Below, in pieces: positions 17,652-27,514 of a stretch of 64,000 bases of DNA. The notes under the pieces are model-generated. The model saw only the letters and a list, made by a program, of their open reading frames with translations. It ran no database searches and was not told the origin of the DNA. The stretch's first letter is position 1. Each line of letters opens with the position of its first letter. The position numbers and the translations under genes were made by a program. Source of the DNA: G963665925 sp050596425 (GTDB taxonomy: Bacteria > Bacillota > Clostridia > Peptostreptococcales > Acidaminobacteraceae); NCBI RefSeq assembly GCF_050596425.1, contig NZ_CP192292.1, positions 2,232,001 through 2,296,000 of the forward strand, written 5' to 3'.

Positions 17652-18335
17652 TTATTGTGTTCTAAAAATGTAGCCTTCTCCACGAATCGTGATAAGGAAA
17701 TGTGGTTCGTGTTTATTGATTTCTATTTTTTCCCGCAGTCTCATTATGTAGGTATTCACAGTGTTTTCTGTGTAAATATCACTGTTCCAAACATTTTTAA
17801 GAAGTTCTTTTCGACTGAGTATACGATTGGAATTTTTAAACAAGTAGACCAGCAAGGTATATTCTGTTGCTGATAAGTCCAGTTGTTTTCCATCAATCTT
17901 TACCTGATGGGTTGCGAGGTTTAGTGCGAGGGAACCTGATTCTAAAATATCATTTCTCGAATTATGAGTGTACTCAGCCACCCGTCTTAGATTGGACTTA
18001 ACACGTGCAACCAGTTCAAGGGGGTCAAAGGGCTTGGTCAAATAGTCATCAGCCCCTATTCCAAGACCTAAAATTTTATCAGACTGGGTTGTCTTAGCTG
18101 TCAAGAAAATAATGGGAACACTGGAATGTTGTCTGATTCTCTTGCAGGCTTCAAATCCATCAATGCCCTTCATGTTAATATCCAGCACAATTAAGTCGAT
18201 GCTAGGATCTTTGGACATATCAATAGCGTCTTGGCCGGAGTGACCAGCCTGTGTTTCAATGTTATGAATATGCATAAAATCTGAAATCATGGAGACTATA
18301 TTTTTGTCATCATCTATTATTAAAATCTTAGCCAT
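17652..18335 (-). CDS. Response regulator of the OmpR/PhoB family
   Basis: A 227-residue two-component regulator. The receiver domain (about 1-118) has the acidic triad IIDDD, the phosphoacceptor Asp52 in VLDINM, the Thr in FLTAK and the Lys in LTKPFDPLELVARV. The C-terminal winged helix (about 130-227) has LDLSATEYTLLVYLFKNSNR, SRKELLKNVW and VNTYIMRLREKIE, ending IRGEGYIF. I start at the ATG at 18335, spaced correctly from AGGAGAGG; another ATG three codons upstream is too close. The nearest histidine kinase is the frameshifted gene at 20123, beyond the YjiH transporter, and the three may form one sensing unit. Confidence 0.95.
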   Translation of the reverse strand: MAKILIIDDDKNIVSMISDFMHIHNIETQAGHSGQDAIDMSKDPSIDLIVLDINMKGIDGFEACKRIRQHSSVPIIFLTAKTTQSDKILGLGIGADDYLTKPFDPLELVARVKSNLRRVAEYTHNSRNDILESGSLALNLATHQVKIDGKQLDLSATEYTLLVYLFKNSNRILSRKELLKNVWNSDIYTENTVNTYIMRLREKIEINKHEPHFLITIRGEGYIFRTQ

Positions 18336-18540
18336 AAGTATCATCCTCTCCTGTAAATATCATAACCAAAGTAGCCAGACTTATTCAACTGTAAATATAC
18401 ACCTTTTTATGACAGGTCTATAACAATATTATATAGATGTGTTCATAATCGAAAATTTCAGAAAAATGAAATATATAATAATTGTATATTCAAAATATTC
18501 TAATATATCAAAAGTGAAAGCAGAAAAAGGGGAGGTTTAT

Positions 18541-19878
18541 ATGGGGAAACCAGCTGAAAAAATGACTACGAAGACAAACAAAAGTTTCACAGCGAGTACG
18601 CTAGACTGGATAAAATTCATTGCTTTAAGTGGCATTGGAATACTTATGTTTTTTATACCAGTGACAATTGGAGAAAAGACGACAATTCCACTTGATCATG
18701 CGGTGACATTTGTTAAGACACTGGCACCGGGTTTTATGCCTTATTATGGACTCATTGTGATTATACTAGGGGCGGCATTTCCGTTTTACAGTAAGACTTG
18801 GAATAAAGACAAGGTGACGGCTTTTTTCTCAGTATCTAAAGTCTTAGGTCTGGCTGTGGCCTTTATGGCTGTTTTTAACTTTGGACCAGCATGGTTGTTT
18901 GAAAGTGATATGGTGCCATTTTTGTATAATAAACTGGTTATTCCAGTAGGGCTTATTGTCCCTCTAGGGTCTGTATTCTTAGCTTTTCTAGTTGGGTATG
19001 GACTGCTTGAGTTTATTGGTGTTATCATGCAACCCGTTATGAAACCCATTTGGAAAACGCCTGGACGAAGTGCTATTGATGCTGTTGCATCTTTCGTAGG
19101 CAGTTACTCTATTGGACTTCTTATTACAAATCGTGTTTATAAAGAAGGGAAATACTCAGCAAAAGAAGCGGCTATAATTGCCACAGGGTTTTCGACGGTA
19201 TCTGCAACTTTCATGATTATTGTTGCCAAGACCCTTGGCCTAATGGACATGTGGAATTTCTATTTTTGGTCCACGCTCATCATCACATTCACTGTTACAG
19301 CCTTAACAGTTCGAGTCTACCCGCTTTCAAAAAAACCTGACACCAACTATTATGGCAAAGTCATAGAAGAGGAGAAACGTGAAGGCAATATATTTGTCAA
19401 TGCCCTTCATGACGGCCTAATGGCATCCTCTCAATCAGAATCTTTGGTAAAAAACATTACAGCAAACCTGGTGGACGGATTCAAGATGGCTATGGGTATT
19501 TTACCATCCATACTCTCCATTGGATTGTTCGGACTCATACTTGCAAAATACACACCGGTATTTGACGCTATGGGATTTATTTTCTATCCAGTGACATCAT
19601 TGCTTCAACTTCCTGATGCCATGCTTGTGGCAAAGGCGAGCTCCCTTGAAGTGGCAGAAATGTTCTTACCTGCACTCCTTGTTAAGGAGGCGGCTTTGCT
19701 TGCTAAATACGTTGTAGGCGTCGTATCCGTTTCGGCTGTCCTGTTTTTCTCTGCATCCATACCTTGTATCATGTCAACAGAGATACCACTTTCTATCAAA
19801 GATATAGTAATTGTATGGATTGAAAGAACTATATTTTCCTTAATACTAGCAGCTATGGTAGGGCATTTGTTTCTTTAG
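18541..19878 (+). CDS. YjiH family membrane transporter (nucleoside recognition/GATE domain)
   Basis: A 445-residue polytopic membrane protein with about 10 hydrophobic segments. The N-terminal part (LDWIKFIALSGIGILMFFIP and EKTTIPLDHAVTFVK) and the later part (FVGSYSIGLLITNRVYKEGK, SAKEAAIIATGFSTVSATFM) match the YjiH family, which carries the nucleoside recognition (GATE) motif. The substrate is unproved. I start at the ATG at 18541 because AAAAAGGGGAGG stands directly before it. It lies between a response regulator and a sensor kinase, which may control it. Confidence 0.85.
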   Translation: MGKPAEKMTTKTNKSFTASTLDWIKFIALSGIGILMFFIPVTIGEKTTIPLDHAVTFVKTLAPGFMPYYGLIVIILGAAFPFYSKTWNKDKVTAFFSVSKVLGLAVAFMAVFNFGPAWLFESDMVPFLYNKLVIPVGLIVPLGSVFLAFLVGYGLLEFIGVIMQPVMKPIWKTPGRSAIDAVASFVGSYSIGLLITNRVYKEGKYSAKEAAIIATGFSTVSATFMIIVAKTLGLMDMWNFYFWSTLIITFTVTALTVRVYPLSKKPDTNYYGKVIEEEKREGNIFVNALHDGLMASSQSESLVKNITANLVDGFKMAMGILPSILSIGLFGLILAKYTPVFDAMGFIFYPVTSLLQLPDAMLVAKASSLEVAEMFLPALLVKEAALLAKYVVGVVSVSAVLFFSASIPCIMSTEIPLSIKDIVIVWIERTIFSLILAAMVGHLFL

Positions 19879-19911
19879 GTGAGACATGTCTAAGCCTATA
19901 AAAATAAGATG

Positions 19912-19961
19912 AAACAGCTTTCATTCATCCGCTTAGCAAATGGAGAATGGAGGCTGTTTTT
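19912..19961 (+). terminator. Terminator after the YjiH gene
   Basis: AAACAGCTTTCATTC at 19912-19926 pairs, with G-U pairs, to GAATGGAGGCTGTTT ending at 19959, followed by TTTTGT. Confidence 0.7.
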
Positions 19962-20041
19962 GTCTTTAAACTTTAAGGCACTTGTATGGGGGGCATACAG
20001 CATGTGTCTGAGACCGGTAACTTAAAAATGCGAAATGATCA

Positions 20042-20070
20042 TTTACATAAAATGGAGATGCTTATACAAT
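20042..20070 (+). promoter_or_regulatory. Sigma-A promoter of the sensor kinase gene
   Basis: TTTACA at 20042-20047 and TACAAT at 20065-20070 are separated by exactly 17 bases, 53 bases before the start codon. Confidence 0.65.
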
Positions 20071-20122
20071 GTAAGAGACTTTAAATAGGGTTAAACATGA
20101 GGTTAGAATTGGAGCTGATCAA

Positions 20123-21990
20123 ATGTCCATTAAACATAAAACAACTTTACTCGTGGGCGTTATGCTCATCGTTATGATAATTGTGTCTATAAATGCAATT
20201 TTTCATCAATCCAGTAAAATACTCAATGAAGAATCTGAAATTATGATGAATGCACAAGTAGACAGGGCCAATGAAAATGTGAGTTTGCTTCTCAAAAGCA
20301 TTGTTCTTGAAACAGAAAAGTTGAGTTTAAACCATAAGGTTAAAGAGTATTTTAAGGGCACTCTGTCCCAGGAGAATAGTGATGCTTTTTTAGAAAACTT
20401 AATGGCTGATAAAAACAATGATAGGCCTGTGTATATGGATCTCTTCTTAGTGGATCATGAGGGGATGATTGTTTCAGCGGCTATGCCCGAAGCAGTTGGT
20501 ATTGATGTGAGTGGACGAATGTATTTTCAAAGGGCCTTATTTGATAAAAAGACAAATACCAGCGACATTTTACTGAGTCGGGCTGATCAAACTCAAATTG
20601 TTATAACCTTAACACCAACTTACAATGAGAAGAGCCAAGTGATTGGCTACACTGGTATTGCTATTTTGCGACATATTTCTCTGATTTCTTAGAAGACCTA
20701 GCCTTTAATGACAAGAGTCGCTATATTATTGTGGATTCCTATGACAAAATCGTTTCTCATCCGGATTCTCATATGATTTCAAAGAGATTTGATAATTTTG
20801 GTCTATTGACAATGGATGATAAAGCAAATGGACATTCCTATATACGGGCAAATATTCAAGGTGAAGAACACATCGTTATGGAAAGAGATCTAGGTTTTAA
20901 CAATTGGCGTATTATTTCTTATTTGAGTTCTGAAGAAATTTATTCAAAATCCAAAGAACTTGCTGGGACGGTCTTAAAAGTGGGCATCGTTTTTGTTTTT
21001 ATTGCACTTGGATTGAGTATCTATTTAACAGATATGATTGGCAAACCACTTGTAGAAATGACTGAAGATATTAATCAAGTTATTGAAGACTCTATTAAGT
21101 ATAAGGATACCATGATCCATAAACTCCCATTTGAGTTTCTAGACAAGCAGGAAAAAGAAAGAGAAATGGGGCAAGAGCCTAGTGAAATCAGTAACTTTAA
21201 AGCTGCCATGTCTGGATTTAGAAAGGTTCTTGAAAATGGGAGTCGAAATTTTGAAATTGAACATGAAAAGCTTGAAATTTACCTGAATCAACTCTACAAA
21301 GAGCTTGATAACATCAATAACCGAAATTTAGACTTTATCGCAACCCTATCTCATGACATAAGAACCCCTCTAACCCTCATTAAAGGGTATGCAAGAGGCC
21401 TTGAAAGTGGAACTATAAATGATGAGGAAATGAAGATGAAGTTTAAAAAAGGCATTGTTAAGAGCACCAATGACTTAGAACACTTAATATATAATGTGCT
21501 TGATTTCGCCTATGAAGTTGGTCATAGCCATGTGGTTGAAATGCAGGAAACATCCAGACAAGATGCCGTTGATCAAATCCTGTTTGAAATCGGACGTTTG
21601 TATGCAGAAAGTGACCGTAAAATAGAGGTTGCTAAGGAAATATTTCATGAGGACAAGTCTATAAGCATTGATATGATGAACATAACAAGGGTTCTTGTTA
21701 ATCTGATCGAAAATAGCCTTAAATATTCTAGTGAAGAGGATCATGTTCAAGTGACAGTCAAATCCACTTCACAAGGTCTTAAATTTACAGTTTATGATAC
21801 CGGTCAAGGGATTCGAGAAAATGACTTGATCCAGGTCAAAGACATATTTTATCGAACGCAAGATTCAAAAGCTGTGAAAGGCTATGGTCTTGGCCTTTAT
21901 GTTTGTGATCAAATATTAAAGGCCCATGGAGGGTCTCTTGAGATTGAATCAGACTATGGGTACTACACCAAGGTTTCATTTGAGATATAA
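20123..21990 (+). pseudogene. dCache sensor histidine kinase, interrupted by a single-base frameshift
   Basis: The two frames give one kinase of about 622 residues. The first (20123-20692) has a membrane segment at 8-26 and most of a dCache sensor (VYMDLFLVDHEGMIVSAAMP, DVSGRMYFQRALF) ending GYTGIAI. The second frame continues YFSDFLEDLAFNDKSRYIIV, so one base is missing near 20668-20675. After a second membrane segment come HisKA (LSHDIRTPLTLIKGYARG, His codon at 21352) and the ATPase domain (NLIENSLKYS, YDTGQGI, GYGLGLYVCDQIL). It is a class I kinase, fitting the OmpR-type regulator at 17652. As written it would yield two inactive fragments. A recent mutation or a sequence error are both possible. 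Confidence 0.82.
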
Positions 21991-22058
21991 GTAGAAACGT
22001 TAAATTTGAACAATTATGAAGTTCACTATATTTGTAGATGTGAGAGATGGAGGCTTTT

Positions 22059-22856
22059 ATGAACATACACGTTTTGGTTGAAAACAATGAAGGCATCGGA
22101 TACGAGTCCGAACACGGTTTGTCCCTATTTTTAGAAATTGGTGAACTCAAGATATTATTTGATACAGGCCAGTCAGCGCTTTTTATAAAAAATGCAGTCA
22201 AGATGGGAATTGATGTCAACAAAGCCCACTTCGTCGTCTTAAGTCATGGACACTATGACCATGGAAATGGACTTTCATACCTAATAAATAAAGAATTGGT
22301 TTGTCATATTGGGAGTTTTGTCAAACGATTCAGGAATAGAGATGGTAGTGAGATTGGCCTGCCTCTTACTTTAAAAGAAGCGCAGGAAAGATTTATTCTA
22401 CGAATGTCTGATGCCCCAACGGAACTTTATAAAGATGTATTTTTTATGGGGGGGATTCCAAGAAAATACGATTTTGAAAGTTCTAAGCCGTTTTCATATT
22501 TAGAAAGTGGTCAAGGGGACTCCATACTGGATGATAGTGCCCTAGTTGTTAAAAGTGAAAAAGGCAACATTATCATAAGCGGTTGTTCCCATTCTGGTAT
22601 ATGCAATATTGTTGACCATGCCATTAGCATTACAGGTGATGTCAGGACCTATGCCATTATTGGTGGTCTCCACTTAAAACATAAGGATTTACAGCTGGAA
22701 GAGACTATTAAATACTTGAATGCAATTGGTGTAAAAAAAATATATCCGATCCATTGCACAGACAAGTTGGTGGTAGACCATATGAAAGAAAAGATGCTGG
22801 GGACTTCTGTCATGACTGTTAGAACTGGAGATGCCTTTACCATTGTGACCAAGTGA
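22059..22856 (+). CDS. Metallo-beta-lactamase-fold hydrolase
   Basis: A 265-residue soluble hydrolase. LSHGHYDHGNGLSYL supplies the metal ligands His63, His65, Asp67 and His68; GCSHSGICNIVDHA and IGGLHL give the later ligands. This pattern is that of the group annotated as dihydropterin-phosphate-synthase-like (archaeal methanopterin branch) MBL proteins, which in bacteria have no settled function. I start at 22059 because GATGGAGG stands just before it; the ATG at 22047 overlaps that ribosome site. Confidence 0.88.
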   Translation: MNIHVLVENNEGIGYESEHGLSLFLEIGELKILFDTGQSALFIKNAVKMGIDVNKAHFVVLSHGHYDHGNGLSYLINKELVCHIGSFVKRFRNRDGSEIGLPLTLKEAQERFILRMSDAPTELYKDVFFMGGIPRKYDFESSKPFSYLESGQGDSILDDSALVVKSEKGNIIISGCSHSGICNIVDHAISITGDVRTYAIIGGLHLKHKDLQLEETIKYLNAIGVKKIYPIHCTDKLVVDHMKEKMLGTSVMTVRTGDAFTIVTK

Positions 22857-22955
22857 GATATTTCATTAAGGAATTATAAATATAATTGCATGTGTAGTGA
22901 GAATTCTTGGCAGACGGGTATATAAAGACAGATGACATCGAAGGAGGGCAATTCG

Positions 22956-25900
22956 ATGAACAAAGTTAATCCTGTCAGAATTGCAGATGAAGAATTAAAA
23001 AAAATAATAAATGACAATTCAATTTACAAAGTGATCATTGATCCAGACAAAAAACTAATTATAGAAGCAGACCAAAAAACACATGAACTTTTTAATTTAG
23101 AAGACAAAAAATTGATTGGCATGACTCTACAAGCCTTTAATAAGATATTAAGTGGCTTTATTTCTAGTGTCCCTTATGTTGCTTTGAAAAAATCTCAGGG
23201 GGATGTGCTGGTTTGTCAGACGTTCGCTGAAGAAAACCAGGAAGCAATTTCAATCTCAAAATCGAGGTATTTATATGATGAAAAGCCTCTTGAAATACTT
23301 GAAATAGAGAAGAAGTTTGTCAGTAAGTCATCAGAAACCATACTGCTTAATAAGATGATTTTTGAATCAGACAACGGCATACTTATTATAAATTCAAATG
23401 ATTTAATGAATGGAAAAATCGCATATGCCACTCCAAAGGCTTCTGAAATACTCGGGCACCCTTTGGCTGATCTGTACAGCAGTAGCTTGTCTGAACATCT
23501 TAATGTTGAAGATAGTGAGGCTATACAAGGGAATCGTATTGAACAAATAGAGACATTAGAAGGAAAACAGGTGAATGTTGAATCCCTACAGCTGAGCTTT
23601 GACAAAGAGTGGATTCAACTTGTCAAAATAAGCAAGACTAGATACATTAACACGTTAGACTATGAAACAGCAGAAAAAGGCGTGTCGTATTTAATCGAAA
23701 TGAACGATGAAGTGCCAGGCTATCTTATAGATGTGGGTTTATATTTTGAAAAGGAAAAATTAAAACATGCCAGTTACATACTAGGAACAGTTCGTTCAAT
23801 CATGATCAGTATTTTTAGATCATACGGCATTCAGTATAAGTATGTTGAACTTGACACGGATATTTTTGTCTTTACCACATCGCCTCTTGATCTAGTGTTA
23901 AAAGCCCTGTCCATTATCATTGATGACATTCTAATGCGCAAGAATATGCGTAGTGGGTATTCTATTCGTGCGCGTTTTGCAATCCTACATTTTGGTTTTT
24001 TAAAACAAGTGGAAGTAGAAGAGCTGTGTAGATTACGTGGTGAGTTCGGTGAAAGTGAATATAATACAGTGCTTCTTCATCCATCCCTTGGGACCAACTC
24101 ACGCTACATCACTCTTAGGCAAGAACTCAAAAATGCGCTTGATGGAAAATCTTTTGAGCTCCACGCCCAGTCGATTGTAAACTTAAACACCAAATGTATA
24201 GAAGGCTATGAGATCTATCTAAGGTGGAATCATCCAAAGCTGGGGCTTATCACACCAGAAGATTTTATAGGTTTTGCTGAGTCCAATGGCTGGGTAAGGA
24301 CCATTGACACTTGGGTTATTAAGAAAACATTCCAATATCTCTCAGAGACAGGCCTCACCGATGAATTTAGATTTCATATAAATGTTTCATCTATGAGTTT
24401 CACTTCTGAAACATTCGCTGAAACAATTTGCAATTTAGCCAGTGCCTATAATATAAGGCGGTCTATGATTGTAATAGAGGTGGCGGAAAACAATAGTTAT
24501 GAAGCCCCTGTGGAAGACCTTGTCAAGTTGCGAAATGAAGGATTCTTGTTGGCGATTGATGATTTTGGTAAGGGGTATGCCTCGTTTCAGCGCTTAAGAG
24601 AGAACAGATATGACTATATAAAAATAGATGGATCATTTATACAAAATATCGATAAGAGCATTGATGCTGTGATGATTCTAAATGGTATAATTAGTCTTTC
24701 GAACACCCTCAATATTAACGTCATTATTGAAGGGGTAGAAAAGTATGAACAAATGGCATTTGCAAAGGACAAGGCCTGCTATTCTGTACAAGGTTTTCTT
24801 TTTGACAAACCTTACAATATCGAAAATGTGCCCATGAATATACTGTCAGTCCAGCAAAAAGTACAAATGTACAGTCAGGAAAAGCGGTATTCACATAAGA
24901 GGTTAAAGGCCAATAATAATGGTGGTCACTTAAACATACAAGTGCTTGATGAAAATTTCAATTTTGTAATTATGAGTGATTTGCTTTCGAGCTATTTACA
25001 CTATGATTTAAATGAAATTGAAAGAATCAATTTCATGGAAGTTGTGGGACCATCCTATCAGGATATGACCAAGCAACTCTTTCATAATGCCAAAACTGGA
25101 GATCCCACACCTGCAATTTTTATAATGCTTCTTGGTGCAGGCGGGGTCCATGTTGGTTGTATAGTCATAGCTGAATACGATAATTTTGAAAATCAGTTCA
25201 GAGTTTTTATTGAACTGGCTGAAAGCCTTGAAGAATCTGAAATGAAACTACTGGGTCTGAGTTCAAATTATTTGGAAGCCTTCAATGAAGCACCAGTTGG
25301 TATTATACTTCTTTCAGATGATTTTAGAATTTTAAAATGGAACAGACAATCGTCTGAGATTTTTGGCTATATGCCTTACGAAGTGGAAAAGAAAAATTTG
25401 ATCAAGCTTGTGTCCATTGATAAAGACCTTATGAAAATGAATCGTGTTCTTGGAGATGTTCAAGAAAATGCAAGCAAAGATCTAATCCTTAAGAATGTTA
25501 CAAAATCAAATAGAACCATATTTTGCAGGTGGATGATAAAACATATTCATGACAGCTATGAGAGTCGTCACTTCTATGTGTGTATGGTTAGTGATATTAC
25601 AGAAGATTTGAATAAAAGTAAAAAACTTAGAAAATTGAACACAGCCCTAGATCAAAGTGAATCTATGATAATCATCACCAATGCAGAGGGGATTGTTGAG
25701 TATGTCAATGACCGATATCAAGAGCTTACAGGTATAAAAAAAGAGGATATTCTACATCAGCACTGGATGACAATTATTTCAGGAGAACAGCCCCATGATT
25801 TTGGAAAGTCCATATATGATTGTGTGTCAAATGGTCTTGTTTGGCAAGGGGAAGTGCATTTGAGAAAGAGATCAAATGAATATTTCTGGACAAGTGGTTC

Positions 25901-26738
25901 TGTCTTTCCTGTTAATGAAGATGGTCAAAATGCAGGCTATGTTTGCCTGCTTAAAGATGTAACAGAAGAAAAAGAGCTAATGGAAGCCAATAAACATTAT
26001 CGTGAAAAGGTGGCGGAACAAGAGAAAGTGGCCACACTTGGTTATTTGACTTCAGGCATAATGCATGAAATCAATAGTCCCCTATCCTATGTGCGCACAA
26101 ACGTGGAATATCTTGAGACGGTCTTGTCAGAATTGAAGGGGGATTCGATTGATGTTGACGACTTTAAAGAGACCATAGCAGATTGTCTTGTGGGTTTAAA
26201 GCAAATATCAGAAATCACCAGTAGCATGAAAAAACACCTCTATAAAAGAGAAGAGAATGAAAAGGCTTCAGTGGATATTATTGAAGAACTTCGAACAGTC
26301 CTGTTATTAACGAAGAATGAGTATAAGTATAATGCAAATATCCAGCTTCAGTACAATGAAGATGAGAAAGTATATATAGTTGGAAATGCTTCTAAGCTAA
26401 GGCAAGTTTTTATGAACTTAATCATAAATGCATCCCACGCGATTGCAGACAAGCATATATCAAGACTTGGGAAACTGAAAATAGGCATTGAAGAAAAAGA
26501 GGCGCATGTTCTCATTACATTTGCGGATAACGGCAAAGGCATTAAACCACAAAACATCGAAAGTATTTTTGAACCTTTTTTTACAACGAAATCAGAAGGT
26601 GTTGGAACTGGACTTGGACTCAGTATCAGTAAAAGCATTATAGAAGAAGAACACAGTGGCTTGCTAAAGTGTTCATCTGTTGAAGGAGAAGGCACAACTT
26701 TTACAATCGAACTGCCCAAAGAAGATACCAATAAGTGA
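22956..26738 (+). CDS. Multidomain PAS-EAL-PAS-histidine kinase fusion protein
   Basis: A 1260-residue soluble signalling protein. The order by residue is: two PAS-like regions (about 15-225), a degenerate GGDEF-like region (about 240-380), an EAL domain (about 387-620), further PAS domains (about 760-885 and 893-1010) and a histidine kinase (1015-1260). The EAL signature reads EGYEIYLRW, with EIY for EAL, but the acidic and Lys residues expected for catalysis appear kept (IEVAE, AIDDFGKGYASF, IKIDGSFI, IIEGVE, VQGFLF). The kinase has HEINSPLSYVRTN with His1037, NLIINASHAI, DNGKGI and GTGLGLSI. Cyclic di-GMP binding or hydrolysis may therefore control phosphorylation (inference). I start at 22956 after GGAGG. 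Confidence 0.9.
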   Translation: MNKVNPVRIADEELKKIINDNSIYKVIIDPDKKLIIEADQKTHELFNLEDKKLIGMTLQAFNKILSGFISSVPYVALKKSQGDVLVCQTFAEENQEAISISKSRYLYDEKPLEILEIEKKFVSKSSETILLNKMIFESDNGILIINSNDLMNGKIAYATPKASEILGHPLADLYSSSLSEHLNVEDSEAIQGNRIEQIETLEGKQVNVESLQLSFDKEWIQLVKISKTRYINTLDYETAEKGVSYLIEMNDEVPGYLIDVGLYFEKEKLKHASYILGTVRSIMISIFRSYGIQYKYVELDTDIFVFTTSPLDLVLKALSIIIDDILMRKNMRSGYSIRARFAILHFGFLKQVEVEELCRLRGEFGESEYNTVLLHPSLGTNSRYITLRQELKNALDGKSFELHAQSIVNLNTKCIEGYEIYLRWNHPKLGLITPEDFIGFAESNGWVRTIDTWVIKKTFQYLSETGLTDEFRFHINVSSMSFTSETFAETICNLASAYNIRRSMIVIEVAENNSYEAPVEDLVKLRNEGFLLAIDDFGKGYASFQRLRENRYDYIKIDGSFIQNIDKSIDAVMILNGIISLSNTLNINVIIEGVEKYEQMAFAKDKACYSVQGFLFDKPYNIENVPMNILSVQQKVQMYSQEKRYSHKRLKANNNGGHLNIQVLDENFNFVIMSDLLSSYLHYDLNEIERINFMEVVGPSYQDMTKQLFHNAKTGDPTPAIFIMLLGAGGVHVGCIVIAEYDNFENQFRVFIELAESLEESEMKLLGLSSNYLEAFNEAPVGIILLSDDFRILKWNRQSSEIFGYMPYEVEKKNLIKLVSIDKDLMKMNRVLGDVQENASKDLILKNVTKSNRTIFCRWMIKHIHDSYESRHFYVCMVSDITEDLNKSKKLRKLNTALDQSESMIIITNAEGIVEYVNDRYQELTGIKKEDILHQHWMTIISGEQPHDFGKSIYDCVSNGLVWQGEVHLRKRSNEYFWTSGSVFPVNEDGQNAGYVCLLKDVTEEKELMEANKHYREKVAEQEKVATLGYLTSGIMHEINSPLSYVRTNVEYLETVLSELKGDSIDVDDFKETIADCLVGLKQISEITSSMKKHLYKREENEKASVDIIEELRTVLLLTKNEYKYNANIQLQYNEDEKVYIVGNASKLRQVFMNLIINASHAIADKHISRLGKLKIGIEEKEAHVLITFADNGKGIKPQNIESIFEPFFTTKSEGVGTGLGLSISKSIIEEEHSGLLKCSSVEGEGTTFTIELPKEDTNK

Positions 26739-26791
26739 GCGACTAAAATAATAATATTTGAGAATGTGGTTCTGTAATTTTGCAAGCGCTT
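26738..26791 (-). repeat. Palindromic repeat, copy 3 (internally deleted)
   Basis: A shortened relative of the other copies. It keeps GAGCGAC at one end and TCTGTAATTTTGCAAGCGCT at the other, but the inner stem and loop are lost. It abuts the stop codon of the fusion kinase gene. Confidence 0.55.
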
Positions 26792-26824
26792 GAATTAAAG
26801 AAAAACTAAAAATTAGAGTTTTAA

Positions 26825-26860
26825 ATTAAGGGCGTGGAATTTAAATTCCACGCCCTTAAT
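26825..26860. terminator. Perfect 36-bp palindrome between genes
   Basis: ATTAAGGGCGTGGAATTT at 26825-26842 is followed directly by its exact reverse complement to 26860. It could fold as a strong hairpin that ends the kinase transcript, but no T-tract follows on the plus strand. A dimeric DNA-binding site is the alternative. Confidence 0.5.
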
Positions 26861-26945
26861 GCTTGTGTAAAGCCATGATTACAAGGCCAAAAGGTAAAGT
26901 AATATATTTAAGGACAAATGGGTATAAATTTTATGAGGTGGTGAC

Positions 26946-27479
26946 ATGTTACGAAAAAATACTCTGGAATATAATGTTTTATCAAAAGATGGTGAATTTG
27001 AAATCCGAAAATATGATGCTTTTTACATAGTAGAACATGAGAACAAGAGTAAAATGGGCATGAATGGGGTTTATAATGATCTGCTTAATTACATGAATTA
27101 TGATAATGACAAGGGGGTCAAACTGGACCTTGTGACACCTGTCTTAGTCAAAACGGGAAATGATAGAAAAATTATGGCCATTGTTGTTCCAAAAAAATAT
27201 AAAGGGGATGTGCCTTCACCCTTAAAAAAAGAGTTGAGAGTTCAGTATATTGATAGTGCCATTTATGTGGCCATAAGATATCGTGGTGCGGCGACAACAC
27301 AGAATATTAACAGGCATATTGAGAAACTCAATCACTGGGTGGAGTCTCATAATTTAATAAGGGAGTCAGGGTATATAAGAGCCTACTACGACCCCCAACT
27401 GTCAGTTTCTTTCTTAAGAAGGAATGAGATTCTTGTAGAAGTTTCTGCGGATAACTTGATAGGACCACTAATTGGATAG
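26946..27479 (+). CDS. SOUL/heme-binding family protein
   Basis: A 177-residue soluble protein. It has the SOUL family pattern: EYNVLSKDGEFEIRKYDAFY at the start, a central LDLVTPVLVKTG, VPKKYKGDVPSP, and YYDPQLSVSFLRRNEILVEV near the end. Members bind heme or related tetrapyrroles; the ligand residue in this one cannot be assigned. It is preceded by GAGGTGGTGAC and followed within 40 bases by the lipoprotein gene, so the two are probably co-transcribed. Confidence 0.85.
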   Translation: MLRKNTLEYNVLSKDGEFEIRKYDAFYIVEHENKSKMGMNGVYNDLLNYMNYDNDKGVKLDLVTPVLVKTGNDRKIMAIVVPKKYKGDVPSPLKKELRVQYIDSAIYVAIRYRGAATTQNINRHIEKLNHWVESHNLIRESGYIRAYYDPQLSVSFLRRNEILVEVSADNLIGPLIG

Positions 27480-27514
27480 GGGAAGTTAGGACTCTAATGG
27501 GGAGGAAACCAGTT

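Noticed and set aside
17574..17873. Open frame on the plus strand over the response regulator
   Set aside because: It is antisense to a clear regulator gene and begins in a terminator hairpin.
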